A program made the translations under genes and the position numbers. Below the pieces are notes generated by a model. That model searched no databases. It was not told the DNA's origin and saw only the letters and a program-made list of their open reading frames with translations. From JANNHK01 sp031404355 (GTDB taxonomy: Bacteria; Actinomycetota; Acidimicrobiia; IMCC26256; PALSA-610): 13,267 nt of DNA. The DNA lies in assembly GCA_031404355.1 (NCBI GenBank), contig JANNHK010000102.1, positions 1 to 13,267 of the forward strand. Direction: 5' to 3'. Positions within the stretch are counted from its first letter, which is position 1. The number at the start of each line of letters is the position of its first letter. This document shows positions 6,005 through 13,231 of the stretch, one piece after another.

Positions 6005-7341
6005 TACTCGCCGCGGAAGAGTTGGAGCACCTCGGCGGTGCGGGCCTCGCACGCAGTGAGGTCGGGCGCTTCCAGGTTCAGACGCAGCAGCGGCTCGGTG
6101 TTGCTCGGGCGCAGGTTGAACCACCACTCGCCGCAGTCGACGGTGAGGCCGTCGAGGCGGTCCTGCGAGCAGTTCGAGTACTTCGCCGCGACCTGTTCGA
6201 TGATCGCGAGCGGGTCGTCGACCACCGAGTTGATCTCGCCGCTCTGCACGTAGCGCTCGAACGGCTTGCGCATCTCCGAGAGCGGAACACCCGCGAGGCA
6301 GCGCTGCTCGAGCAACGACAGCGCCGCGATCGATCCGGAGTCGGCCCGCCAGTTGTCGCGGAAGTAGTAGTGCGCGGAATGCTCGCCACCGAAGATCGCG
6401 CCCGTCTCGGCCATCACCTGCTTGATGAACGAGTGGCCGACGCGCGCCCGCACGGGCGTGCCGCCCGCTTCGGTGATGATCTCGGGCACGGCGTGCGAAC
6501 AGATGAGGTTGTAGACGATCGTCTCGCCGGGGTGCCGGTCGAGCACGCCCTTGGCGATGATGGCTGTCGTCGTCGAACCGCTGATCGGCTGGCCGAGGTC
6601 GTCGACGACGAACACGCGGTCGGCGTCGCCGTCGAACGCGAGGCCGACATCGGCTCCCGAGTCGACGACGGCGCGCTGGAGGTCTTTGAGGTTCTCGATC
6701 TGGATCGGGTCGGCGGGGTGATTGGGGAAGGTGCCGTCGAGTTCGGCGAAGAGCATCGTCAACCCGAACGGAAGCCCTTCGAACACCTTCGGGACGACGA
6801 GGCCACCCATGCCGTTCGCGGTGTCGGCGACGACGGTGAGCGGTTGGAACACGCTCGTGTCGACGAAGGAGCGCACGTGCTGCGCGAACTCGTCGAGCAG
6901 GTCGAGCGTTTCGACTTTGCCGGCCACTTCGCCGCGCGACGTCACGCCGGCCGCGACCATCTCCTTGATCTGCCTGAGCCCGGTCTGTTCGCCGATCGGT
7001 GCGGCACCGGACCGGCACATCTTGATGCCGTTGTACTGCGCCGGGTTGTGGCTCGCGGTGAACATGGCGCCGGGCGCGTCGAGCTTGCCGGAAGCGAAGT
7101 AGACGAGGTCGGTCGAACAGAGCCCGAGGTGGGTGACGTCGGCGCCGGCCAACGTCGCACCTTCGGTGAACGCGGCCGCCAGCGGTTCGGACGACGCGCG
7201 CATGTCGCGGCCGACGACGATGTGCTGCGCTCCGGTGAAGTGCGCGAACGCATTACCGATCTTGCGCGCGGTCGGTTCGTCGAGTTCCTCGGGATACAAC
7301 CCGCGAATGTCGTACGCCTTGAAGATGGAATCGAGCGACAC
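6004..7341 (-). CDS. manB: Phosphomannomutase / phosphoglucomutase
   Basis: A 445-residue alpha-D-phosphohexomutase converting mannose-6-P to mannose-1-P (and usually glucose-6-P to glucose-1-P), the step before GDP-mannose or UDP-glucose. The four family motifs are intact and in order: FTASHNPAQYNG (94-105) with the phosphoserine Ser97; the Mg-binding loop FDGDADRVF (236-244) with Asp237/239/241; the sugar-recognition loop GGEHSAHYYF (318-327); and the phosphate-binding loop RPSNTEPLLRL (411-421). It begins SLDSIFKAYDIRGLYPEEL, a standard N-terminus. GTG at 7341 is chosen because the in-frame upstream stretch (to 7527) only re-reads the acidic-tail repeat of the neighbouring gene. The ribosome binding site is weak. 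The 34-nt gap to the membrane-protein gene and the downstream isomerase place it in a sugar-nucleotide supply operon. The PMM versus PGM preference cannot be read from sequence. Confidence 0.92.
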   Translation of the reverse strand: MSLDSIFKAYDIRGLYPEELDEPTARKIGNAFAHFTGAQHIVVGRDMRASSEPLAAAFTEGATLAGADVTHLGLCSTDLVYFASGKLDAPGAMFTASHNPAQYNGIKMCRSGAAPIGEQTGLRQIKEMVAAGVTSRGEVAGKVETLDLLDEFAQHVRSFVDTSVFQPLTVVADTANGMGGLVVPKVFEGLPFGLTMLFAELDGTFPNHPADPIQIENLKDLQRAVVDSGADVGLAFDGDADRVFVVDDLGQPISGSTTTAIIAKGVLDRHPGETIVYNLICSHAVPEIITEAGGTPVRARVGHSFIKQVMAETGAIFGGEHSAHYYFRDNWRADSGSIAALSLLEQRCLAGVPLSEMRKPFERYVQSGEINSVVDDPLAIIEQVAAKYSNCSQDRLDGLTVDCGEWWFNLRPSNTEPLLRLNLEAPDLTACEARTAEVLQLFRGE

Positions 7342-7375
7342 GGTCTTGCCTACGGTAGGGGGCCCGAGGAGGCGG

Positions 7376-10369
7376 TCATGGTAGCGCCGGGGCCGGCTCC
7401 GGTCGGTCTGGTGGTGTGGGCTCGTCGCCGCTGTCACCGTCGTCACCGTCGTCACCGTCGTCGTCGGCACCGAAGTCGTCGGCACCGAAGTCGTCGTCCT
7501 CGCCGTCCGGGCCCGCGTCGACGTCACCCACCGGAGGGGTGCCGTCGGTCGGTTCCTCTTCGTAGTCGGCCGAGTACTTCCTGATCGTCTTCCAACGGAT
7601 CAAGAGCACGAGCCCGACAATGCCGAGCAGCGTGAGAACACGTCCGAGCCAGTCGACCGGGGTGACGTCGTAGGTAAGCGAGACGTCCTTCTCGGTCGGG
7701 ATGACCACCATCATGTTCGGCGCGAGCCGGTAGGGCCCTTCGGCTCCGTGCGCACTCCAGTTCGGGAAGTACGACGCGCGTACGACGACCGGCACACCGA
7801 TCTGGTCGACGGTAAACGAGATCTTGTCGGGGTTCTCGATGACATCGGTGACTTCGACGGAGTCGAGCCGTTTCTTCGGCGCATCGGCAAGGTCGTCGAT
7901 GTCGATGCGTTCCCACTCGTCGGGACCGTTGCCGGCCCACGGCTGGTCGAGCAGATCGCCGTCTTTCCACCAGCGGGCCGCGTCGCACTCCCAGTCGCCG
8001 AGCTGCGGCTCGCGGCTGTTCGTGTCGCCCCACTCCTGGTCCCAGCACTCGCTGTACGTTCCGGCGTGCGTCGCCGCGACCACGGGCTCGTACCGCAGGC
8101 CCTCGACGAGCGCGTGGTCCTTCAGCTCGTACACCTTCCACCCGGTGGGTTCGTAGGTGTCGACGTCGGGAATGTCGGCGACGAGTTCGAGATCAGGACT
8201 CGCGTTCGCCTTCGCCTGGGCCTCGTCGGTCCACGCCATGTAGTAACGGACGCCGAGCTGGCGCATGCTCTCGACGCCTTCGTCGAAGTCCTCGAGGGTG
8301 CCGTACACCAACCCGCGGACCGGGTTCGACGGACGGTTCGTGATCTTGCTGACAGTGAGGAAGTGATACGACGTCGTGCCCGACGACTCGAAGTACAGGC
8401 CCTCCATCGAGCCGATGCAGCCGTCGGTGAAGTACGGAAGCAACTCGAGCGCGAGCGACGTGCCGTAGGTGTTGATGGGGTCGTCCTCGCCCGCCGACGG
8501 CTCCCACAGCGCGCGCCCACACGCGGGCGAGCCGTCCGCTTCCTCCAGACCGCCCATCGTGTTCATGATCGAGAAGTACTCGTCGGAGATCGGATGCTCG
8601 GGCCCGTCAATGGGCTTGCGCTCGTACCCGCTGTAGTTCCAGCGGGCCCAACCCTCGATCGATACCGCCGGGTTGTCGTCACGGGCGTCGTACGCGCGGC
8701 GCACACCGAAGATTCCTGCCACGGCAATGATGACGACGAGCGCGATCCGCGCGAGGAGATCGACGCGCGACACGATCCACCGGTCTTGAACCCCGACGGG
8801 CGTCACATAGCCGGGTGGATTTCGGTCGAACTGCCGGGTGGCGACGATCTCGACGGCCTCGCTGCGCAACGCGGGCTCGACGTCGCCGTGCTCGTCGCGC
8901 GCGAGACGGATCCACTCCACCGCGCGCGCGTCGTGCAGGTCGCCGGCGCGAATCCACGCGAAGACTTCGCGAGCACCGAGCGCGGCGAGCCGCATCAGTT
9001 CGGTCGCACCCATGGCCGCGACGAAGCCCCACGTGAGCACCCAGAAGGGCAGCCACCGCGCGTTCCACACGGCGTGCTCGGGCCACTGCACGAAGAAGAT
9101 GCCGGTCGCGATCGCGGTGACGAGCAGCACGAGCGTCGAACGCCGGCGGTACCAGGCCGCGCCGATGACGGCAACGCCCGCGAGTACCCAGGTCCACCAC
9201 GGCAGCCACAGGTACTGGTGGCCCGCGCTGTCGGCAGTGGGCACGCTGCCGACGCCGCGGGCGATGCCAACGATCGGGTCCTCGACGAACCACGGGAGGA
9301 TCGCCGACAACCAACCCCAGAGCTCGAAGCTGCCCGACGAGTAGAGCTTCGTGTACCGCATGCTCTGCGTGTAGTTGTGCCGCAGCAACAGGGGCACGGA
9401 CCAGACCGACGTCAACGCGATGGCCGTCAACCCGACCGGCACTGCGATACGCCAGGTGCGCCAGGGCTTGCGCGACAGCCACAACATGAGCGCGACGAGC
9501 GCGACGAAGAACGCGACGACGATGTGCGACATGGCTGCGGCCGCGATCAGGACGCACGGCAGCCACGCCTTGCGGCCGGTGTCGAGTGTCTTGCACAGCG
9601 CGCCGAGACCGAAGAGTCCGAGCGCGAGCGCGATCGTGAACGAGAACTCACCGGCGAGCGTGCTCGCGATGTTGCCGCCGTAGATCTGCCAGCCCGATCG
9701 GGTCTGTACGAGCATGCCGAGCGCGGCGATGGCAAACGCGGGCGGGGCCGGCCACGGGGCCCGGATACCGCGGGCGAAGTAGTAGGCCGAGGCGGGCAAG
9801 AGCAGTGGGCCCATGACGGTGACCCACTTGAACGCCACCGTGTAGGGAATCGGCGTGAGTGTGTCGATTGCCGCGATGAGGACCGCGGGCAGGGGGAAGT
9901 AGTAGTGCCCGGCCGGGAAGCCGGCGTACCAGTCGGGCGCCCAGCCCGAGAGGCGGCCCTTGCCGAACCAGTTCTCCTCGAGGAACTTGGGCCACCACAC
10001 ATGGGCGCCCATGTCGCCGCCGTTAGTCGTGGTGTTGTCGAACAGCATCCCCCACGTGATGCCGTCAAAGCCTTCCCAGCGGAAGTCCCACGGACGCCAC
10101 AACGGCCAGATATCGATGGGCGACCAGTCCATGTCGGCGTTGAGAATCCCGAACACGACTGCGGTGCACGCCACGACGACGGCGATGCCCGCGAGCTTTT
10201 CCCAGAGGGCGCGGGGCTCGGTGTCGATGATCTCGACGTTCACCCACTCTTTGGGCGCGGGAGGCTCCGGGCGCTCCCAAGCCGCGGTCGGGTCATCCGC
10301 CGCGTCGACGGTGTCGATCGTGTCCACTGACGACAAGCATGCCAGGCGAACCCGGCCATCCGATTTCAC
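7376..10369 (-). CDS. Large multi-spanning membrane protein, probable GT-C-type glycosyltransferase relative with acidic tail
   Basis: A 997-residue integral membrane protein. After an acidic, Pro-rich cytoplasmic N-terminus, the first membrane segment is about 58-78. The following outside loop holds GGDMGAHVWWPK (117-128) with an Asp119/His123 pair, then SGWAPDWYAGFPAGHYYFPLP (141-161); this Asp...His...W.PD...G.P...YPLP pattern is like the PTPS-related/YfhO-type membrane proteins and the GT-C fold with its first-loop acidic site. About ten more hydrophobic segments follow to 460, a charged cytoplasmic stretch (461-534), another span (about 537-556), a roughly 350-residue extracytoplasmic domain with several Cys and Trp, a last span (about 907-924) and an RWKTIRK stop-transfer. 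The tail (936-997) is mostly Asp, Gly and Pro and is built from DNA repeats. The start is uncertain: GTG 10369 gives the longest form; GTG 10327 is the alternative. Position before manB suggests work with mannose-derived lipid-linked sugar (inference). Confidence 0.75.
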   Translation of the reverse strand: MKSDGRVRLACLSSVDTIDTVDAADDPTAAWERPEPPAPKEWVNVEIIDTEPRALWEKLAGIAVVVACTAVVFGILNADMDWSPIDIWPLWRPWDFRWEGFDGITWGMLFDNTTTNGGDMGAHVWWPKFLEENWFGKGRLSGWAPDWYAGFPAGHYYFPLPAVLIAAIDTLTPIPYTVAFKWVTVMGPLLLPASAYYFARGIRAPWPAPPAFAIAALGMLVQTRSGWQIYGGNIASTLAGEFSFTIALALGLFGLGALCKTLDTGRKAWLPCVLIAAAAMSHIVVAFFVALVALMLWLSRKPWRTWRIAVPVGLTAIALTSVWSVPLLLRHNYTQSMRYTKLYSSGSFELWGWLSAILPWFVEDPIVGIARGVGSVPTADSAGHQYLWLPWWTWVLAGVAVIGAAWYRRRSTLVLLVTAIATGIFFVQWPEHAVWNARWLPFWVLTWGFVAAMGATELMRLAALGAREVFAWIRAGDLHDARAVEWIRLARDEHGDVEPALRSEAVEIVATRQFDRNPPGYVTPVGVQDRWIVSRVDLLARIALVVIIAVAGIFGVRRAYDARDDNPAVSIEGWARWNYSGYERKPIDGPEHPISDEYFSIMNTMGGLEEADGSPACGRALWEPSAGEDDPINTYGTSLALELLPYFTDGCIGSMEGLYFESSGTTSYHFLTVSKITNRPSNPVRGLVYGTLEDFDEGVESMRQLGVRYYMAWTDEAQAKANASPDLELVADIPDVDTYEPTGWKVYELKDHALVEGLRYEPVVAATHAGTYSECWDQEWGDTNSREPQLGDWECDAARWWKDGDLLDQPWAGNGPDEWERIDIDDLADAPKKRLDSVEVTDVIENPDKISFTVDQIGVPVVVRASYFPNWSAHGAEGPYRLAPNMMVVIPTEKDVSLTYDVTPVDWLGRVLTLLGIVGLVLLIRWKTIRKYSADYEEEPTDGTPPVGDVDAGPDGEDDDFGADDFGADDDGDDGDDGDSGDEPTPPDRPEPAPALP
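7433..7490. repeat. Tandem repeats encoding the acidic tail of the membrane protein
   Basis: Three exact 9-bp copies of GTCACCGTC (7433-7459) are followed after one base by two exact 15-bp copies of TCGTCGGCACCGAAG (7461-7475, 7476-7490). On the coding strand these give the GDD-type run and two DDFGA units. Such in-frame repeats change copy number easily by slippage without breaking the gene. Confidence 0.9.
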
Positions 10370-10408
10370 CCTCTGCCGTTGACAACAGGGGGAAGGCGAT
10401 CGGAGCCG

Positions 10409-10423
10409 GACGCCGCAGGCGTC
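10409..10423. other. Hairpin immediately after the zinc-ribbon stop codon
   Basis: GACGCC-GCA-GGCGTC is a perfect 6-bp stem with a 3-nt loop, directly adjoining the TAA stop (10424-10426). A second small stem, GCGAG-ACG-CTCGC (10427-10439), sits inside the last codons. There is no T-tract in the transcribed direction, so read-through into the membrane-protein gene 54 nt further on is likely; it may partly terminate or protect the short mRNA. Confidence 0.5.
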
Positions 10424-10597
10424 TTAGCGAGACGCTCGCGCCAGTTCGAGCACCTCGTCGAGGCTGAGGACGTCGCCCTCTTCCTCCCAGGTGTTCGACT
10501 CGCACCGCGCACAGCGGTGGAAGATGATCTCGCGCCCGGCGATCCGCATACGGATCGTGATAAGGGCGCCCTTTGCACATCCTGTGCAAGACAGCAT
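10424..10597 (-). CDS. Small zinc-ribbon protein, function unknown
   Basis: A 57-residue protein, beginning MLSCTGCAKGALITIRMRIAG (written here only in part) and carrying two Cys pairs: Cys4-x-x-Cys7 and Cys29-x-x-Cys32 (HRCARC), the arrangement of a treble or rubredoxin-type zinc ribbon. Between them is a basic beta-rich stretch (RMRIAGREIIFH), and after them an acidic segment and a helix (LSLDEVLELARASR). ATG at 10597 is clearly the start: GGGAGG lies six bases upstream; a longer reading to 10678 lacks such a site. Small Cys4 ribbons of this type often bind nucleic acid or RNA polymerase, but nothing here proves a role. It leads the minus-strand gene train, 54 nt before the membrane-protein gene, a place taken in other actinobacteria by other small Cys-rich proteins near manB (from memory). 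Confidence 0.85.
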   Translation of the reverse strand: MLSCTGCAKGALITIRMRIAGREIIFHRCARCESNTWEEEGDVLSLDEVLELARASR

Positions 10598-10780
10598 TCC
10601 GTGCCTCCCAAGAGCGTTTCTCCGCCTGACGTACATCGGTCCTGATGCACGCGGACTGAAGGCGGCAACTGGTGACATCGGCCACTCAGCGTGGAACTGA
10701 GGGTTTCGGCCAAACGATCCCTTGGCATTCCCGTTCTACGGACGCACCGGGCGCAGTGGATGATCGGCCGCCACCGTTCG
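10598..10780. promoter_or_regulatory. Upstream region of the minus-strand operon
   Basis: These 183 bp between the CPBP gene end and the zinc-ribbon start should hold the promoter of the seven-gene minus-strand train. The only firm element is GGGAGG before the ATG at 10597. Small alternative stems occur around 10682-10700 (CCAC/GTGG and CTCAG/CTGAG sharing bases). I see no convincing -35/-10 pair and no intrinsic terminator for the CPBP gene. Confidence 0.35.
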
Positions 10781-11503
10781 TCAGAACAGCGCGCCGATGA
10801 CGGCGGGCAGGTTGAACCCCACGTGCAGCAGGATCGAGCGGGACAAGTCGCCCGTGTGCACGGCCTGATGACCGGAGATCGCGCCGAACGCGATCAGGGC
10901 CGGGAGCACCACGACCGTCCCGAGGCTGAAGTCGAGCAGGTGGACCATCCCGAACGCAGTGGCGGAGATCGCAATGGCCACGAGGGGTGAGAATTTGGCG
11001 AGGAGCGAACGCAGGAGCAGCCCCCGGAACAGCAGTTCCTCGAACACGGGCGCTGCCAACCCGGCGATGAGGGCGAACACGACGAGCTTGGCCCCCGTGG
11101 CGCTGTTGAGTTCGTCGACGACGTCCTGGTTCTCGTCCACGAGGTTCGAGATGGGCGAGAGGATCAGCCCGGCGGCAATCGCGATACCGACCCCAGCCGG
11201 GATCGCCAGCCAGTCGCGTATCCGCACGACGAGGCCCAGGTCGTCGGGCAGCGAACCGGTGGCCCGGGCCCGGGCCACGAGCCAGCACCCGAACGCGAAC
11301 CCGCCGTAGAGCCCGACGGCGCTCGCGGCCAGCGTGACCGGGCCGACCGGGTCGACCGCTTCGCCGCTGAGCGCGTAGCCGAGGAGGCCCGTAATCGCGC
11401 TCGCGATGGCGGCGCCGACGTAGATCGCAGGCACGAACCACGCGTCGACCGCCTTGAACGGCCCCGAGGGCGGCGGCTCTGGCCGATCCGGCCCCGGTTC
11501 CAT
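10781..11503 (-). CDS. CPBP-family intramembrane metalloprotease
   Basis: A 240-residue CPBP (CAAX protease and bacteriocin-processing, Abi/Rce1-type) membrane protein. The three family motifs are intact: FEELLFRG (154-161) with Glu155/Glu156 and Arg160; FGMVH (184-188) with His188; HVGFN (227-231) with His227 and Asn231; together these form the intramembrane active site. Hydrophobic segments run at about 22-45, 55-77, 98-118, 138-154, 171-187, 194-212 and 222-238. The N-terminus is Pro-rich and cytoplasmic. The ATG at 11503 begins MEPGPDRPEP; no Shine-Dalgarno precedes it, so a leaderless transcript or another start is possible, but the longer reading only re-reads ftsH antisense. Bacterial members process peptides, anchor proteins or give bacteriocin self-immunity; no bacteriocin gene is nearby, so the substrate is unknown. 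It is divergent from ftsH. Confidence 0.88.
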   Translation of the reverse strand: MEPGPDRPEPPPSGPFKAVDAWFVPAIYVGAAIASAITGLLGYALSGEAVDPVGPVTLAASAVGLYGGFAFGCWLVARARATGSLPDDLGLVVRIRDWLAIPAGVGIAIAAGLILSPISNLVDENQDVVDELNSATGAKLVVFALIAGLAAPVFEELLFRGLLLRSLLAKFSPLVAIAISATAFGMVHLLDFSLGTVVVLPALIAFGAISGHQAVHTGDLSRSILLHVGFNLPAVIGALF

Positions 11504-11659
11504 CGGGAATGGAGGGTAATCGGGAACCCGAGGGAAGCTCCTGTCGTTCCCCCGGGACCGGCCCGCCACCTGGAGGGCCGTAGCATGGGGTACCCCGCCC
11601 CCGCAGCGCCCAGATGGTGAACGAGAGCCGATGAGCCCTATCCCGATGAACCGAGCCCG
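11504..11659. promoter_or_regulatory. Divergent promoter region, CPBP protease / ftsH, with leader mini-ORFs
   Basis: These 156 bp lie between two divergent membrane-protease genes. TAGCAT at 11581-11586 fits an actinobacterial -10 (TAnnnT) for ftsH, though no good -35 is seen. It is followed by the perfect palindrome GGGGTACCCC (11587-11596). Downstream are two tiny ORFs that chain into ftsH. Neither flanking gene has a clear Shine-Dalgarno. Confidence 0.4.
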
Positions 11660-11663
11660 ATGA
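11614..11663 (+). other. Two overlapping leader mini-ORFs running into ftsH
   Basis: ATG at 11614 encodes MVNESR and stops at TGA 11632-11634, overlapping the ATG at 11631. That second ORF encodes MSPIPMNRAR and stops at TGA 11661-11663, overlapping the ftsH ATG at 11660. Each junction is ATGA within CCGATGA, which occurs three times (11628-11634, 11643-11649, 11657-11663). This layout would allow translation of ftsH by termination-reinitiation, or it may simply be a slipped short repeat. Coding by these peptides is unproven. Confidence 0.45.
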
Positions 11664-13231
11664 ACTCGGGGCCCGAAGACCAGTGGCGCCCGCCGGAGCC
11701 GCCGAGCCGTCCTCCCCGTCCGACCGGTCCGCGCCCCTCGGCCCGGCCCCGGTGGGTGCCGTGGATCGTGATCGCCGCGATCGTGACCGGACTCCTGGTC
11801 TGGCAGGCCGCGCCGGGCGATAACGGCGACTCCGTCGACCTCGACTACTCCGAGTTCCTCGCCGCGGTCGAAGCCGACCGGGTGGCCGAGATCAAGTACG
11901 AGTCGTCGAGCGGCAAGGTCACCGGCGAGTTCGTGGAGGGCGAACGGGTCGAGGACAAGCCCGAGTTCTCCACGCAGGGTCAGCCCGACGGGCTCCCCGA
12001 CGCCGACGTCGAACTGCTCGAGGAGCACGACGTCGGCCGCAACTACAAGCCCCGCCCTTCGGACTGGTTCAGCTCGATCATCTTCTTCGCACTACCGCTG
12101 TTGTTGATCATCGGCTTCTTCGTGTGGATGAGCCGGCGCGCCCAGGGCCAGATGGGTGCGGTCATGAACATCGGCCGCTCCCGGGCGAAGGTCTACGCGA
12201 CCGACAAACCCAAGACGACGTTCGCCGACGTCGCGGGCTACGGCGCGGTGAAGGAGGAGATCAAGGAAGTCGTCGACTTCTTGAAGTTGCCCGGCAAATT
12301 CAAGGACATCGGCGCCCGCATCCCGAAGGGTGTGCTGCTCGTCGGCCCGCCCGGTACCGGCAAGACGCTCATCGCGCGCGCCGTTGCGGGCGAAGCGGGC
12401 GTTCCGTTCGTCTCGATCACCGGTTCCGACTTCATGGAGATGTTCGTCGGTGTCGGCGCGGCGCGGGTCCGCGACCTCTTCGCGACCGCGAAGAAGCAGG
12501 CGCCGTCGATCATCTTCGTCGACGAGATCGACTCCATCGGCCGCAAGCGCGGCGCCGGCCTCGGCGGCGGCCACGACGAGCGCGAGCAGACCCTCAACCA
12601 GATGCTCGCCGAGATGGACGGCTTCGAGGCGACCGAGGGCATCGTGATGATGGCCGCGACCAACCGGCCCGACATCCTCGACCCCGCGTTGCTCCGACCC
12701 GGCCGCTTCGACCGGACGATCATGGTGCCGCTCCCGACGCAGGAAGAGCGGCGCGAGATCCTGAAGGTGCACTTCCGCGACAAGAAGATCGACCCCGACG
12801 TCGACGTCGACGTCGTCGCCCGCGGAACGCCCGGCATGAGCGGAGCCGACCTGTCCAACCTCGTGAACGAGGCCGCGCTGTTCGCGGTCCGCCGCGGCGC
12901 CCAAGAGGTGCACCGCGAAGATTTCGACGCCGCGCGTGACCGCGTGCTCATGGGACTGCGGCGGGAGTCGCTCGCCCTCTCCGAGGAAGAGAAAGAGATC
13001 GTCGCGTACCACGAAGGCGGGCACGCGGTGTGCGCGTACGTACTCGAACACGCCGACCCGCTCCACAAGGTCACGATCCTCCCGACGGGCATGGCGCTCG
13101 GTGTCACCATGCAGCTCCCGCTCGAGGAGCGCCACATCTACAAGCGCGAGTACATCGCCGACTCCGTCGTCGTCCGCCTCGGCGGGCGCATCGCAGAGGA
13201 GCCCACGGAGGCGCCGGTTCCCGACGTGTGA
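11660..13231 (+). CDS. ftsH: ATP-dependent zinc metalloprotease FtsH, C-terminally truncated
   Basis: FtsH is a membrane-anchored AAA+ protease that extracts and degrades membrane and regulatory proteins. Visible order: Pro/Arg-rich cytoplasmic N-terminus (1-31), TM1 (33-49), periplasmic domain (50-136), TM2 (137-157), AAA+ domain with Walker A GPPGTGKT (229-236), pore loop MFVGVG (261-266), Walker B IIFVDEID (284-291) and arginine-finger region LLRPGRFDR (344-352), then the M41 domain with zinc motif HEGGH (451-455). After GGRIAEE (508-514) homology stops: nine unrelated residues and a TGA at 13229-13231. Family members are about 600-700 residues, so the downstream Asp zinc ligand (in the usual STGA-x-NDL block) and the rest of the protease domain are missing. 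ATG 11660 is the only usable start; the frame is closed upstream by a TGA at 11618. A natural ftsH frameshift or base errors at the contig end are both possible; as written the protease should be inactive. Confidence 0.93.
   Translation: MNSGPEDQWRPPEPPSRPPRPTGPRPSARPRWVPWIVIAAIVTGLLVWQAAPGDNGDSVDLDYSEFLAAVEADRVAEIKYESSSGKVTGEFVEGERVEDKPEFSTQGQPDGLPDADVELLEEHDVGRNYKPRPSDWFSSIIFFALPLLLIIGFFVWMSRRAQGQMGAVMNIGRSRAKVYATDKPKTTFADVAGYGAVKEEIKEVVDFLKLPGKFKDIGARIPKGVLLVGPPGTGKTLIARAVAGEAGVPFVSITGSDFMEMFVGVGAARVRDLFATAKKQAPSIIFVDEIDSIGRKRGAGLGGGHDEREQTLNQMLAEMDGFEATEGIVMMAATNRPDILDPALLRPGRFDRTIMVPLPTQEERREILKVHFRDKKIDPDVDVDVVARGTPGMSGADLSNLVNEAALFAVRRGAQEVHREDFDAARDRVLMGLRRESLALSEEEKEIVAYHEGGHAVCAYVLEHADPLHKVTILPTGMALGVTMQLPLEERHIYKREYIADSVVVRLGGRIAEEPTEAPVPDV

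Noticed and set aside
7433..7490. CRISPR-like short repeats
   Set aside because: The repeats are 9 and 15 bp, directly abutting with no spacers, and in frame within a coding tail.
7342..7527. N-terminal extension of phosphomannomutase rich in Thr/Arg
   Set aside because: It is the acidic-tail repeat of the membrane-protein gene read in another frame; the mutase family begins at SLDSIFKAYDIRG.
5989..7584. 531-residue plus-strand ORF antisense to phosphomannomutase
   Set aside because: All four mutase motifs are on the minus strand; the antisense product has no recognisable family features.
7748..10330. 860-residue plus-strand ORF antisense to the large membrane protein
   Set aside because: It is Arg/Asp/Val-rich with no domain-like motifs, and the minus strand has clear membrane segments. 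Long antisense ORFs are expected at this GC.
10598..10678. 27-residue N-terminal extension of the zinc-ribbon protein
   Set aside because: GGGAGG sits six bases before the ATG at 10597; the upstream start has no such site.
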